This document shows positions 15,451-23,183 of a stretch of DNA of 64,000 nt, in pieces (position 1 is the stretch's first letter; each line of letters opens with the position of its first letter). The position numbers and the translations under genes are program-made. The stretch is taken from positions 60,984-124,983 of the forward strand of contig CALKXJ010000021.1 of assembly GCA_938003835.1 (NCBI GenBank), given 5' to 3'. Source of the DNA: an uncultured Bryobacteraceae bacterium. GTDB taxonomy: Bacteria; Acidobacteriota; Terriglobia; Bryobacterales; Bryobacteraceae. A model generated the notes under the pieces. The model made no database searches and was not told the DNA's origin. It worked only from the letters and a program-made list of their open reading frames with translations.

Positions 15451-16861
15451 AACCGCCGACTTCGGCGCGAGCCGCCCCGAGTCGCTCTCGGCGCCGGCGG
15501 GCCCAGCCTTCCTTGACGACCTGGCGCGCGCGGCCGAGCGCCAGGGCCTCGGCCGGCACGGGCTCGGTAATTACGCTTCCGGCGCCCACGTAGCTGCCCT
15601 CGCCAATCTCCAGGGGCGCCACCAGCGTGGCATTGCTGCCCACGAAAGCCCCGCGGCGAATCGTCGTCGGGTGCTTGGCCACGCCGTCGTAGTTGCAGGT
15701 GATCGTTCCCGCCCCGATGTTGACCTGCTCCTCGATCGAGGCATCGCCCAGATAGGCCAAATGAAGAGCCTTCGAGCGCCGGCCCAGGCGGGCCTTCTTG
15801 AGCTCGACGAAGTTGCCTACGGCCGCGCCGGCCTCGAGATGATTCTCCAGGCGCAGGCGCGCGAACGGGCCGGCGCGAGCGCCGTCTTCGAGCACTGATC
15901 GATTGACGATGGTGTACGGGCCGATCTCGACGCCGTCGCCCAGGCGCGAATCGCGCACGATGGCGCCGGCGCCGATGCGGCAGTTTTCTCCGATAGAGGT
16001 TTCCCCGAGAATTTGCGCGAACGGCTCGACGAGGGTGTCGATGCCGATGCGCACCGGCCGGTCGATGGTGACTGTCTCCGGCCGCTCGACGGTGACGCCG
16101 GCGAGCAGGACCTCACGAAGCTTCGCCTCGCGCAGGATGCGGTCGGCGGCGGCGAGTTCGATGCGGTTATTGATGCCGAGCACCTGGAGGGAATCCTCGA
16201 GACGGAAGGTGCGGACCTTGTAGCCGTGACGGCGGAAGATCGCGATGATGTCGGTGAGATAGTACTCGCCCGCCGGATTGTCGTTGCCGATTTCATCCAG
16301 ATGCTTCCACAGCAGCGTGGCCTCGAAGCAGTAGATTCCGCTATTGATTTCCCGGATGGCGCGCTGCTCGGGCGTGGCCGCCTTCTCCTCCACGATCGCC
16401 TCGAGGTTTCCTTCCGCATCGGCGAGGATGCGGCCGTAGCCGGTGGGGTCCTCGAGCACCGTGGTGATGACGGTGGCCGCGGCCCCGGAGCCCTGATGAA
16501 GCTCCACCAGCCGGCGAAGCGTCTCGGCTCGCAGCAGCGGGCAGTCTCCATAAAGCACCACCAGCAGGCCGCCGGCTCCTCGAAGCGCCTCCCGCGCGGC
16601 CATCACCGCATGGCCGGTGCCGCGTTGTTCGGCCTGGAGAGCAAAGCGCACCCCGTAGCGAGCGACAGCCTGGCGGACCTCCTCAGCCTGATGACCGATC
16701 ACAACGGTGACCTGTCCGGGCGGCGCCAGCTCCAGCGCCGTCCCGACGACGTGCTCGATCAGCGGCATGCCCCCGGCCCGGTGCAGGACTTTGGCCCGGC
16801 GCGACTTCATGCGGGTCCCGAGACCCGCGGCCAGGATCAGCACGTTGATGAGAGTCTCCAT
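15389..16861 (-). CDS. glmU: bifunctional UDP-N-acetylglucosamine pyrophosphorylase / glucosamine-1-phosphate acetyltransferase
   Basis: A 490-residue GlmU. The N-terminal uridyltransferase domain shows LAAGLGTRMKS (8-18) and YGDCPLL; the C-terminal left-handed beta-helix acetyltransferase shows 'VGNFVELKKARLG', 'AYLGDASIEEQVNIGAGTITCNYDG' and hexapeptide repeats. It makes UDP-GlcNAc for peptidoglycan and surface sugars. The usual length is about 456; the extra 30 residues are a low-complexity tail that reads into the convergent TPR gene. ATG 16861 is chosen because the family motif starts a few residues later; an upstream in-frame extension would overlap yvcK. It follows yvcK by 34 bp in one operon. 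Confidence 0.95.
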   Translation of the reverse strand: METLINVLILAAGLGTRMKSRRAKVLHRAGGMPLIEHVVGTALELAPPGQVTVVIGHQAEEVRQAVARYGVRFALQAEQRGTGHAVMAAREALRGAGGLLVVLYGDCPLLRAETLRRLVELHQGSGAAATVITTVLEDPTGYGRILADAEGNLEAIVEEKAATPEQRAIREINSGIYCFEATLLWKHLDEIGNDNPAGEYYLTDIIAIFRRHGYKVRTFRLEDSLQVLGINNRIELAAADRILREAKLREVLLAGVTVERPETVTIDRPVRIGIDTLVEPFAQILGETSIGENCRIGAGAIVRDSRLGDGVEIGPYTIVNRSVLEDGARAGPFARLRLENHLEAGAAVGNFVELKKARLGRRSKALHLAYLGDASIEEQVNIGAGTITCNYDGVAKHPTTIRRGAFVGSNATLVAPLEIGEGSYVGAGSVITEPVPAEALALGRARQVVKEGWARRRRERLGAARAEVGGSTAADSAARPASAPETPRSG

Positions 16862-16895
16862 CCCTCCTCGCCTCGGGCGGCCGGAGGCCACCCTT

Positions 16896-17990
16896 TCAGA
16901 ATGTCGGCCCCGAGCCGGCGACGCGACGCAAGCGCGTGGTGCCACCAGCGCGGCTCTCGGCGGCCAGGCCGACGGCGACGGCCGCGGCGCGAGCCGGATC
17001 GTGACGAACCTTGTCTGCTTCGGCTAACAGATCCTCTCCGACCACCCGGAGGCCGGCAGCCCGCAACCGGTCAAGATCGATCTCCACCGGCTGCGCCCGT
17101 TCGGCCGCGTAGCGGCGGCGGAGCGCGGCCGAAATCGGCCTGGTGTTGACGATTACGCAGTCGAGCAGCCGCCGCCCGGCGTGACGGTGAATCGCCTCGA
17201 TGTGATCGTAGGCGGTGAAGCCCATCGTTTCGCCCGGCTGCCACATCAGATTCACGAAATATGCCTTGAGCGCCCGGGCCTGCGCGATCGCTTCGGGAAT
17301 GCCCCGGATCAGCAGATTCGGAATCACGCTGGTGAACAAGGAACCCGGCCCCAGAGTGATCAGGTCGGCGGCGGCAATCGCCTCGAGCGTCTCGGCAAGC
17401 GGCTCGGGTTGAGAGGGCCGCAGCGAGACGTAGTCGATGCGAGCCTTGCTGCGGCTGATCTTTGTCTCCCCGCTCACCGTGCTGCCGTCGACCAGCCGTG
17501 CTTCGAGCGTCACATTGCGTGCCGTCGAGGGATAGATGCGGCCGACAATGGCCAGCACTTCGGAGGAGACTCTCACAGCGTGGGCGAAATCGCCCGTCAC
17601 GGCGGTCAAGGCTGTCAGGAAAAGGTTTCCGAAGCTGTGCCCTTTCAGGCCCCGTCCGGCCGGGAACCGGTATTGAAACAGCTTGGCCAGCAGCGCCTCA
17701 TCCTCGGAAAGCGCCACCATGCAGTTGCGGATGTCACCTGGAGGCAGAACGTCGAACTCGCGCCGCAGGCGGCCGGAGCTGCCGCCGTCGTCGGTGACGG
17801 TGACGACGGCAGTGATCTCGACCGCGGGGGTGAGGCGCTTGCCCGACTCGTACCAGGGGTAGTGGGTGTAATCTTTGAGCCCCCGCAGCAGCGTCGACAG
17901 GCCCGTGCCCCCGCCGATGGCCACGATGCGCAACGGCTGTTCGGCCGTAACCCGCTCGCCTTTAACCAGAGTCTTTCCTTTCCTCCTCAA
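16896..17990 (-). CDS. yvcK: YvcK-type (gluconeogenesis factor / CofD-like) protein
   Basis: About 364 residues. It begins with 'LRIVAIGGGTGLSTLLRGLK', the hallmark of YvcK, followed by 'AVVTVTDDGGSSGRLRREF', 'PPGDIRNCMVAL', 'HSFGNLFLTAL', 'LGPGSLFTSVIPNLL' and 'VNLMWQPGET'. In Bacillus subtilis YvcK is needed for growth on gluconeogenic carbon sources, influences cell-wall synthesis, and binds UDP-GlcNAc, the product of the next gene here. The start is uncertain: TTG 17990 or the non-standard CTG 17969, both near a GAGGAGG inside the 3' end of the TPR gene (stop at 17962). I list TTG 17990. There is no ATG in this part of the frame. Confidence 0.88.
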   Translation of the reverse strand: MRRKGKTLVKGERVTAEQPLRIVAIGGGTGLSTLLRGLKDYTHYPWYESGKRLTPAVEITAVVTVTDDGGSSGRLRREFDVLPPGDIRNCMVALSEDEALLAKLFQYRFPAGRGLKGHSFGNLFLTALTAVTGDFAHAVRVSSEVLAIVGRIYPSTARNVTLEARLVDGSTVSGETKISRSKARIDYVSLRPSQPEPLAETLEAIAAADLITLGPGSLFTSVIPNLLIRGIPEAIAQARALKAYFVNLMWQPGETMGFTAYDHIEAIHRHAGRRLLDCVIVNTRPISAALRRRYAAERAQPVEIDLDRLRAAGLRVVGEDLLAEADKVRHDPARAAAVAVGLAAESRAGGTTRLRRVAGSGPTF

Positions 17991-18549
17991 GCAGCTCCCG
18001 GATGCCCGCCCGGTTGAGCAAGGGCTGAAAATCGGGATCATTGCGGGCTGTAACTCGATTGCGCGGGTTGAGTTCGATGGCGCGCCGCAGATGTGCCGAC
18101 GCCCGGTCGAGATCCCCTTTCAGTCCGTAGCACAGCGCCAGGGCGTAATGGATATGATCTCCGTTCTGGGCGGCGGCCAGCGCCTGCTGGAGATGCTCGA
18201 GCGCCCGGTCGAGCTCCCGCTGATTGAGTAGCGCCACGCCGTAATCGTAGTGCTCGCCGGGAGAGTGCAGCACAACCTCCCGCGAAGCGAGGCGTTTGCG
18301 GCAGGCAGCTTGATGGAGCCGCGCGGCCTGAGCAATCTCCTTGCTCGGGCCGCTCAGGACCAGCTCGAAGGCGTCGATGGCCTGGGCCAGCTCGCCGGCG
18401 TGGAACAGCTTCATCGCCCGCTCGTACAAGGCCACCTGCCTCTCTTTGGTCAGTGGCTCTTCAGGCACGGTTTTCTCATCCGTAGCGGCGCGCGCCTCCG
18501 GAGCCGGCTTCGGGGGAGTTTTCCTCGGTCGGCTGACTCCTTTGCTCAT
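17962..18549 (-). CDS. TPR repeat protein, first gene of the yvcK-glmU operon
   Basis: A 195-residue soluble protein from ATG 18549. Residues 1-30 are basic and Pro/Ala-rich. From about residue 35 come TPR-like units, clearest in 'HYDYGVALLNQRELDRALEHLQQALAAA' and 'HIHYALALCYGLKGDLDRASAHLRRAIELNP'. The final part, 'DPDFQPLLNRAGIRELLEEE', is the common cap of short TPR proteins in this phylum. There is no signal peptide. Its stop overlaps the start of yvcK, and translation coupling through the GAGGAGG in its last codons is likely. Specific partners are unknown. Confidence 0.75.
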   Translation of the reverse strand: MSKGVSRPRKTPPKPAPEARAATDEKTVPEEPLTKERQVALYERAMKLFHAGELAQAIDAFELVLSGPSKEIAQAARLHQAACRKRLASREVVLHSPGEHYDYGVALLNQRELDRALEHLQQALAAAQNGDHIHYALALCYGLKGDLDRASAHLRRAIELNPRNRVTARNDPDFQPLLNRAGIRELLEEERKDSG

Positions 18550-18684
18550 TGCTTTCGGAACCTTCCTCCGGCGGCGGGTCCTCGTCCGCCGGCCCGCCAC
18601 AACACAGAGATCACTGTGTACCAGATTAACCTGCCGGCCGCAAGCGGCGGAACGCATGACCGCGCAATCCTGCTACCCTTGCGG

Positions 18685-18690
18685 TAGGAT
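18685..18690 (+). promoter_or_regulatory. -10 box (TAGGAT) of the DUF1080 gene at 18697
   Basis: TAGGAT, then 6 nt, then ATG 18697. No ribosome binding site fits, so a leaderless mRNA is likely. Confidence 0.45.
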
Positions 18691-18696
18691 CTCGCC

Positions 18697-19542
18697 ATGA
18701 GGATGACGAAGCTGCCTCCGAAGATGCTAGCCGTGGCCGCCGGAGCGGCGGCCGCCGTGATGTTGCTGGTCGCGGCCGGCGAGCAGCCGCCGGTGAAAGC
18801 CAAAGTGCAAGGCGATCTCGGCTATCGCGACACGCCGATGCTTCCCGGCCAGAAGTGGCGCGTGCACGACATTGACCGGCCGCGGCCGCGGGTGGTCGAT
18901 CCCGGCACGCCGAGCACCCAGCAGGCGCCCGGGCGCCCGCCTTCGGACGCGGTGGTTCTCTTTGACGGCAAGGACACCTCCCGGCTGAGATGGCCCGCCC
19001 GCGGCTGGAAACTGGAGAACGGATACCTGGAGGTCACCGGCAAGGGCCAGGACCTCGTCAGCAAGGAAAGCTTCGGCGATATCCAGCTTCACGTGGAATG
19101 GATGGTGCCGCCTGAGCCCCGCGCCACCGGGCAGTGGCGGGGAAACAGCGGCATCATTCTGATGGGCCGCTACGAAGTGCAGGTGCTGGACTCCTATGAA
19201 ACGCTCACCTACGCCGACGGCCAGGCGGCGGCCCTCTACGGGCAGTTCCCACCCCTGGTGAACGCCTGCCGGCCCCCGGGCGCCTGGCAGACTTACGACA
19301 TCATCTTCGAAGCGCCGAAATTCGAGGGCGCCCAGGTGGTGAAGCCGCCCATCGTCACCGTGCTTCACAACGGCGTCGTGGTGCACAATCACCAGGCCTT
19401 TATCGGGCAGATGGCGCACCGGATCCACAAGCCGCTCGAGCCGCATCCGCCCGAGGCGCCGCTGGTGATTCAGAACCACGACGTGCCGATCCGCTACCGC
19501 AACATCTGGGTGCGGCGCCTGGGCACGTACGATGAACCCTGA
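18697..19542 (+). CDS. DUF1080 (3-keto-disaccharide hydrolase-like) exported protein
   Basis: A 281-residue protein with an N-terminal signal or anchor (about 10-28). The DUF1080 jelly-roll spans about 85-278: 'AVVLFDGKDTSRLRWP', 'WKLENGYLEVTGKG', 'LHVEWMVPP', 'NSGIILMGRYEVQVLDSYETLTY', 'GQAAALYGQFPPLVNACRPPGAWQTYDI'. This subgroup, with the 'GQxxALYGQxPPLVNA' stretch, is common in Planctomycetes and Acidobacteria and is usually annotated as a glycosyl-hydrolase-like protein. An 11-bp overlap joins it to the following RyR-domain gene. Confidence 0.85.
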   Translation: MRMTKLPPKMLAVAAGAAAAVMLLVAAGEQPPVKAKVQGDLGYRDTPMLPGQKWRVHDIDRPRPRVVDPGTPSTQQAPGRPPSDAVVLFDGKDTSRLRWPARGWKLENGYLEVTGKGQDLVSKESFGDIQLHVEWMVPPEPRATGQWRGNSGIILMGRYEVQVLDSYETLTYADGQAAALYGQFPPLVNACRPPGAWQTYDIIFEAPKFEGAQVVKPPIVTVLHNGVVVHNHQAFIGQMAHRIHKPLEPHPPEAPLVIQNHDVPIRYRNIWVRRLGTYDEP

Positions 19543-19861
19543 AGCGCCGCCAGACGCGGCCATGAGTTACCAACCTCGACCGATCGACACCGCCGGAGTC
19601 GAACTTGGCCCGGAGCTCAGCCGCCTGGTCGAGCTGCTGGCGCGGAATAACCACGAGCTGTGGGCACTGCGGCGTATGCGCGAGGGCTGGCGCTGGGGCC
19701 CGCGCCGTGACGACGCCAGAAAGGAGACGCCGCTGCTCGTTCCCTACGATGAGTTACCGGAAAGCGAAAAGGCCTATGACCGCGACAACGCCGCCGAGAC
19801 GCTGAAGGTGATTCTGGCGCTCGGCGGGCGGATCGTGCCGCCGAAAGAGCTTCCCGGCTGA
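19532..19861 (+). CDS. RyR (ryanodine receptor) domain protein
   Basis: A 109-residue protein that is almost entirely one RyR domain (about 13-102): 'YQPRPIDTAGVELGPELSRL', 'LARNNHELWALRRMREGWRWGP', then 'LLVPYDELPESEKAYDRDNA' and 'LKVILALGG'. The Asn-x-His-Glu-x-Trp, Gly-Trp and Val-Pro-Tyr positions of the animal RyR repeat are all present. The bacterial function of the domain is not established. It has no signal peptide or second domain. It starts inside the 3' end of the DUF1080 gene (an internal ATG at 19562 would avoid the overlap), so it is probably co-transcribed with a secreted protein, which is unexpected. Confidence 0.8.
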   Translation: MNPEAPPDAAMSYQPRPIDTAGVELGPELSRLVELLARNNHELWALRRMREGWRWGPRRDDARKETPLLVPYDELPESEKAYDRDNAAETLKVILALGGRIVPPKELPG

Positions 19862-19883
19862 AGGATTGAGCCCGCCGATTCGG

Positions 19884-19913
19884 TTGACAGGTTCGAGCGC
19901 CGGCCGCTAAACT
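19884..19913 (+). promoter_or_regulatory. sigma-70-type promoter before the DUF507 gene
   Basis: TTGACA (19884-19889), an 18-bp spacer and TAAACT (19908-19913), lying 38 nt before ATG 19951. It would drive the DUF507-ribokinase pair. Confidence 0.6.
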
Positions 19914-19950
19914 GGCGCTAGAGTGATGTTGCTGAGCGCTCGACGCCGGA

Positions 19951-20538
19951 ATGCTGCTTTCTAGGGAATTTATCGCTTATATCGCCCGCGAGATCGTCAA
20001 AAGGCTCACCCCTAAAATCATCGAAACCAACAACCCGCAGGCCGCCGTCAGCACGATCGCTCAGGTGATCGAGGAGGATTTGGCGATCGAAGACCGGCTC
20101 AATGAAGAGGTGCGCGAGATTCTCAGCCAGTACAGCGATTATATGCGCCGCGAGGGCGTCAGCTATCAGGAAATGTTCCGCAAGATCAAGAACACGCTGA
20201 TCGCCCAGCGCAAAGTGGTGCGGGCCTCGGGGCGCGACACCGGCGATCCGATGAAGCTCTCGCGCGACAAGGTGAACGATCTGTCGCACAAACTGGTGAA
20301 CGCGATGCGGAAGTCCAGAATCTTCCGCTTCAAGATCGAGCCCAACGACGTGCGGCTGGAGATCGTGCGGGAGATGACCGATCTGCTGATGGCCGAAGAG
20401 CGCGTCGACCGTGCGGCGCGGGAGAAAATCCGGTCGCAGAAGCGCGAAATCATCGAAGGCAGCGAGGAGTGGGATCTGCTGCACCGCCGTTATTACGCCG
20501 AGGAAATGAAGAAGCTCGGCATCGACCTTTCTGCATGA
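19951..20538 (+). CDS. DUF507 family protein, tandem duplication
   Basis: A 195-residue, highly charged helical protein. Two similar halves are visible: residues 1-95 beginning 'MLLSREFIAYIAREIVKRL' and 101-195 beginning 'MKLSRDKVNDLSHKLVNAM', each with a later 'I(A/V)xxMxDLL...E' or 'VIEEDLAIEDRLNEEVREIL' helix. DUF507 proteins exist in single-copy form (about 90 residues) and in this double form in deep-branching and acidobacterial genomes; function unknown. Cytoplasmic. Its stop overlaps the ribokinase ATG (ATGA), so translation of the two is coupled. Confidence 0.8.
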   Translation: MLLSREFIAYIAREIVKRLTPKIIETNNPQAAVSTIAQVIEEDLAIEDRLNEEVREILSQYSDYMRREGVSYQEMFRKIKNTLIAQRKVVRASGRDTGDPMKLSRDKVNDLSHKLVNAMRKSRIFRFKIEPNDVRLEIVREMTDLLMAEERVDRAAREKIRSQKREIIEGSEEWDLLHRRYYAEEMKKLGIDLSA

Positions 20539-21473
20539 CGAAGGTCGTCGCGGTAGTGGGCAGTCTCAACATGGACTTCGTGGTCACTGTACCTCGTCTC
20601 CCCGCGCCGGGCGAAACCGTGCTGGGGCGCGACTTCCAGATGATCCCGGGAGGCAAGGGCGCCAATCAGGCTTGCGCCGCCGGCAAGCTGGGCGCCGGCA
20701 GCGTGCTGACGCGCATGGCCGGGCGAGTCGGCTACGACCTGTTCGCCGATCACCTGAAAGCGAGCCTGGCTGCGGCGGGCGTCGACGTCAGCGCCGTGCA
20801 CGCCACTAAGAGCCAGCCGACCGGCGTGGCGCTGATCTGGGTGGAGGAGTCCGGGCAGAACGCCATCGTGGTGGCCTCCGGAGCAAACCACGCCTTCCAC
20901 GCCTCCGAGGTGGAGGCTCTGCGACCGGTCTTTCGGGGCGCGGCTCTGGCCCTGTTCCAGCTCGAGACGCCGCTCAAGACCGTGGAGGCGGCACTCGCGG
21001 TGGCGCGGGAGGAAGGCGCGCGGACGATGCTCGATCCGGCGCCGGCGCGTCCGCTGCCGCGCGAACTGCTCGAGCGGGTGGATCTGCTCACGCCGAACGA
21101 GAGCGAAGCCTGCCTTTTACTGGGCCGCGCGGCTGGCCGGCTGACGTCCGAAGAGGCGCCGGAGGTGGCCGCGGCGCTGCTGGCGATGGGCCCGGGGGCG
21201 GTGATCCTGAAGCTCGGCGAGCTGGGCTGTTACTTCGCCGACGCCGAGCGGTCGCTGGCCTCGCCGGGTTTTGCCGTCGAGGCGCGCGACACGACGGCGG
21301 CGGGCGACACCTTCAACGGCGCACTGGCGGTGGCGCTCGCCGAGGGCATGGCGCTCGAGAGGGCGCTCGAATTTGCCAACGCCGCCGCTGCACTGTCGGT
21401 GACCCGGTTGGGGGCGCAGGCTTCGATCCCCACGCGGGCCGAGGTGAATGCCTTTCTGGCGGCCCGGGCCTGA
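20535..21473 (+). CDS. rbsK: ribokinase / PfkB-family carbohydrate kinase
   Basis: A 312-residue PfkB kinase. Motifs are 'VVGSLNMDFVVTVPRLPAPGET' at the start, the substrate-binding GGKGANQA, 'LLTPNESEA', and the C-terminal signature DTTAAGDTFNGALA with the catalytic Asp of the GD pair. These fit ribokinases, which phosphorylate D-ribose at O5, better than fructokinases (PfkB family knowledge). Start ATG 20535 overlaps the DUF507 stop by 4 bp. The product is cytoplasmic. Other ribose genes are absent, so the true substrate may be another pentose or deoxyribose. Confidence 0.85.
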   Translation: MTKVVAVVGSLNMDFVVTVPRLPAPGETVLGRDFQMIPGGKGANQACAAGKLGAGSVLTRMAGRVGYDLFADHLKASLAAAGVDVSAVHATKSQPTGVALIWVEESGQNAIVVASGANHAFHASEVEALRPVFRGAALALFQLETPLKTVEAALAVAREEGARTMLDPAPARPLPRELLERVDLLTPNESEACLLLGRAAGRLTSEEAPEVAAALLAMGPGAVILKLGELGCYFADAERSLASPGFAVEARDTTAAGDTFNGALAVALAEGMALERALEFANAAAALSVTRLGAQASIPTRAEVNAFLAARA

Positions 21474-21488
21474 AACGGACCGCGTAGC

Positions 21489-23183
21489 TCAGCCTTCCGG
21501 CTTCTCCAGGCGATAAATGACGAAGGCCGCGTTCTCGAACTCCGCCTTGCGCCCGGCCAGGCGTTGCGCGGCGGGAACGACAACGTAGTCGATGCCCCGC
21601 GCGGCCCATATCTTGAGACGGGCCTCGTCGACGGGCCAGGCCATGACCTCCTCCCAGCGTTTCAGCCACTCTTCGGCGAAGCCTTTGATCATGTTGATCT
21701 GACCGCCGCCCTTCCAGTCGACATACACCGCCCGAAGCGCCCGCGCGCGAAACAGGCCCGGCTGGAGACTACGGCCCGCGGCCGGGAAGGCAAAGACGGC
21801 ATCCCGGGAGGTGTTCGCCCGCGCCCACGCGATCAGCTCCTCCAGCTCCGGTGAATCGATCTCGGAGTAATTCACGATCTGCCCGACGGACGGGATCAGG
21901 AAGAACGGCGCGAGCAAAGCGGCAGCCCAGACAAGTCGGCTGAGCAGGCCCTTCCGCTCTGCGAGCAGAGCCGCGCCGGCGGCCAGAGCTCCGAGGCCCA
22001 GCGCCAGCGCGAGGCGGCGCAGGTTGACCGCGTTCATCAGAGCCGGCCCGAACCAAGCGACGACGTCACTGGTGAGCGACGGCAGAAATGCCACTGAGCA
22101 CCACGCCACGGCCTCGCCGAAACGCCGCGCCACACCGGCCGCCAGGCCGGCCGTCATCGGAAGGACGACGGCCATCAGGGTTACGAACAGCAAGGCGCGG
22201 GCGGGCTGCACCTTGGCGATGAGGGCCCACTTCCAGCGATCGAGCAGCAAGTAAGTGACCGGGAGGCTAAGCATGCCCACCAGCGGCAGCCCGACAGCAA
22301 AAAAGCGAAGCGCGGGGGGCATCACGGGCCGCAGGCGCCAGAAAGCCAGCATCGCGAAGCCCCACAGGATCAGGTAGTGCCCGATCCGCTGCCCGGCCCA
22401 AAGCGACACCCAGGCGTAGGAGGCCCGCATCTTAAAAAGCGGCTCGAGCTCGACATCGATCGTTCCGAAAAAGGGGTCGGGATCCCGCCAACCGGGCTGA
22501 AGTCGCGAGGCAATCATCATCACGAACAGGGCGGCCACGAGCGGCAGGATGCCTTCGATGCGCCGTTTCATCTCTTCCGGACGCGAGGGCCACAGCTCGA
22601 TGGCAAAGTACACCAGCCAGAAGGGATAGACCGTAGGCGGGTGGTAGAGGAAGGCGAGCGACCCGGCCAGGCCGCCGGCGACATACCAGCCCCGGGCGAT
22701 CAGTCCGACGGCCAGCAGCGACATCGGCAAGGCGGAGGCGCGGGGTTTCGGTTCGTATTCGACGGTGAGCACGGCGGGCCCGGCGACCGTGGCGCCCAGC
22801 GCATAAGCAGCGGCGACCAGCAACGCCGGCCCGCGCGAGAGTCCGAGCGCGGTCGCCACCAGATAGATGCCCAGGATGCCCGCGGCCCGGTGCAGGAGCT
22901 GGTCGGCGACGAGCAGCGTCTCGAAGTCCAGCCCGGTGAGGCGGCGCAGGGCGAGCGCCAGCTCGTCATAGATGGTGAAGGTGACGTGGTGCCGGGTGGC
23001 GACCGGGTCGGCGGCCAGCACCGAGGGGTCGTGGAGGTGCTCGAGGATGGCGACGTAAATCTGGCTGTCTTGCTGGAGGTAGGTGTGGCCGGGAAAAACC
23101 AGGTAGCTCAGCGCTGTCAATACGACTGCCGCCAGCAGCAGCGGCAGGTGTCTCGTCATCGCGCGGGCAAGTTGCATTTGCAC
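21489..23183 (-). CDS. multi-pass membrane protein, GT-C glycosyltransferase-like
   Basis: A 564-residue protein with roughly 10-12 hydrophobic segments and a soluble C-terminal 90 residues ('YVDWKGGGQINMIKGFAEEWLKRWEEV', 'GIDYVVVP'). The first loop has 'PGHTYLQQDSQIYVAILEHLHDP'; an Asp pair in the first periplasmic loop is typical of GT-C enzymes that use lipid-linked sugars. The exact family is not certain; it may be one of the DUF families of bacterial membrane proteins. It starts at GTG 23183, or ATG 23177, immediately after the MFS stop, so it belongs to the VOC-MFS operon. Lipid-linked sugar transfer is inference. Confidence 0.6.
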   Translation of the reverse strand: MQMQLARAMTRHLPLLLAAVVLTALSYLVFPGHTYLQQDSQIYVAILEHLHDPSVLAADPVATRHHVTFTIYDELALALRRLTGLDFETLLVADQLLHRAAGILGIYLVATALGLSRGPALLVAAAYALGATVAGPAVLTVEYEPKPRASALPMSLLAVGLIARGWYVAGGLAGSLAFLYHPPTVYPFWLVYFAIELWPSRPEEMKRRIEGILPLVAALFVMMIASRLQPGWRDPDPFFGTIDVELEPLFKMRASYAWVSLWAGQRIGHYLILWGFAMLAFWRLRPVMPPALRFFAVGLPLVGMLSLPVTYLLLDRWKWALIAKVQPARALLFVTLMAVVLPMTAGLAAGVARRFGEAVAWCSVAFLPSLTSDVVAWFGPALMNAVNLRRLALALGLGALAAGAALLAERKGLLSRLVWAAALLAPFFLIPSVGQIVNYSEIDSPELEELIAWARANTSRDAVFAFPAAGRSLQPGLFRARALRAVYVDWKGGGQINMIKGFAEEWLKRWEEVMAWPVDEARLKIWAARGIDYVVVPAAQRLAGRKAEFENAAFVIYRLEKPEG

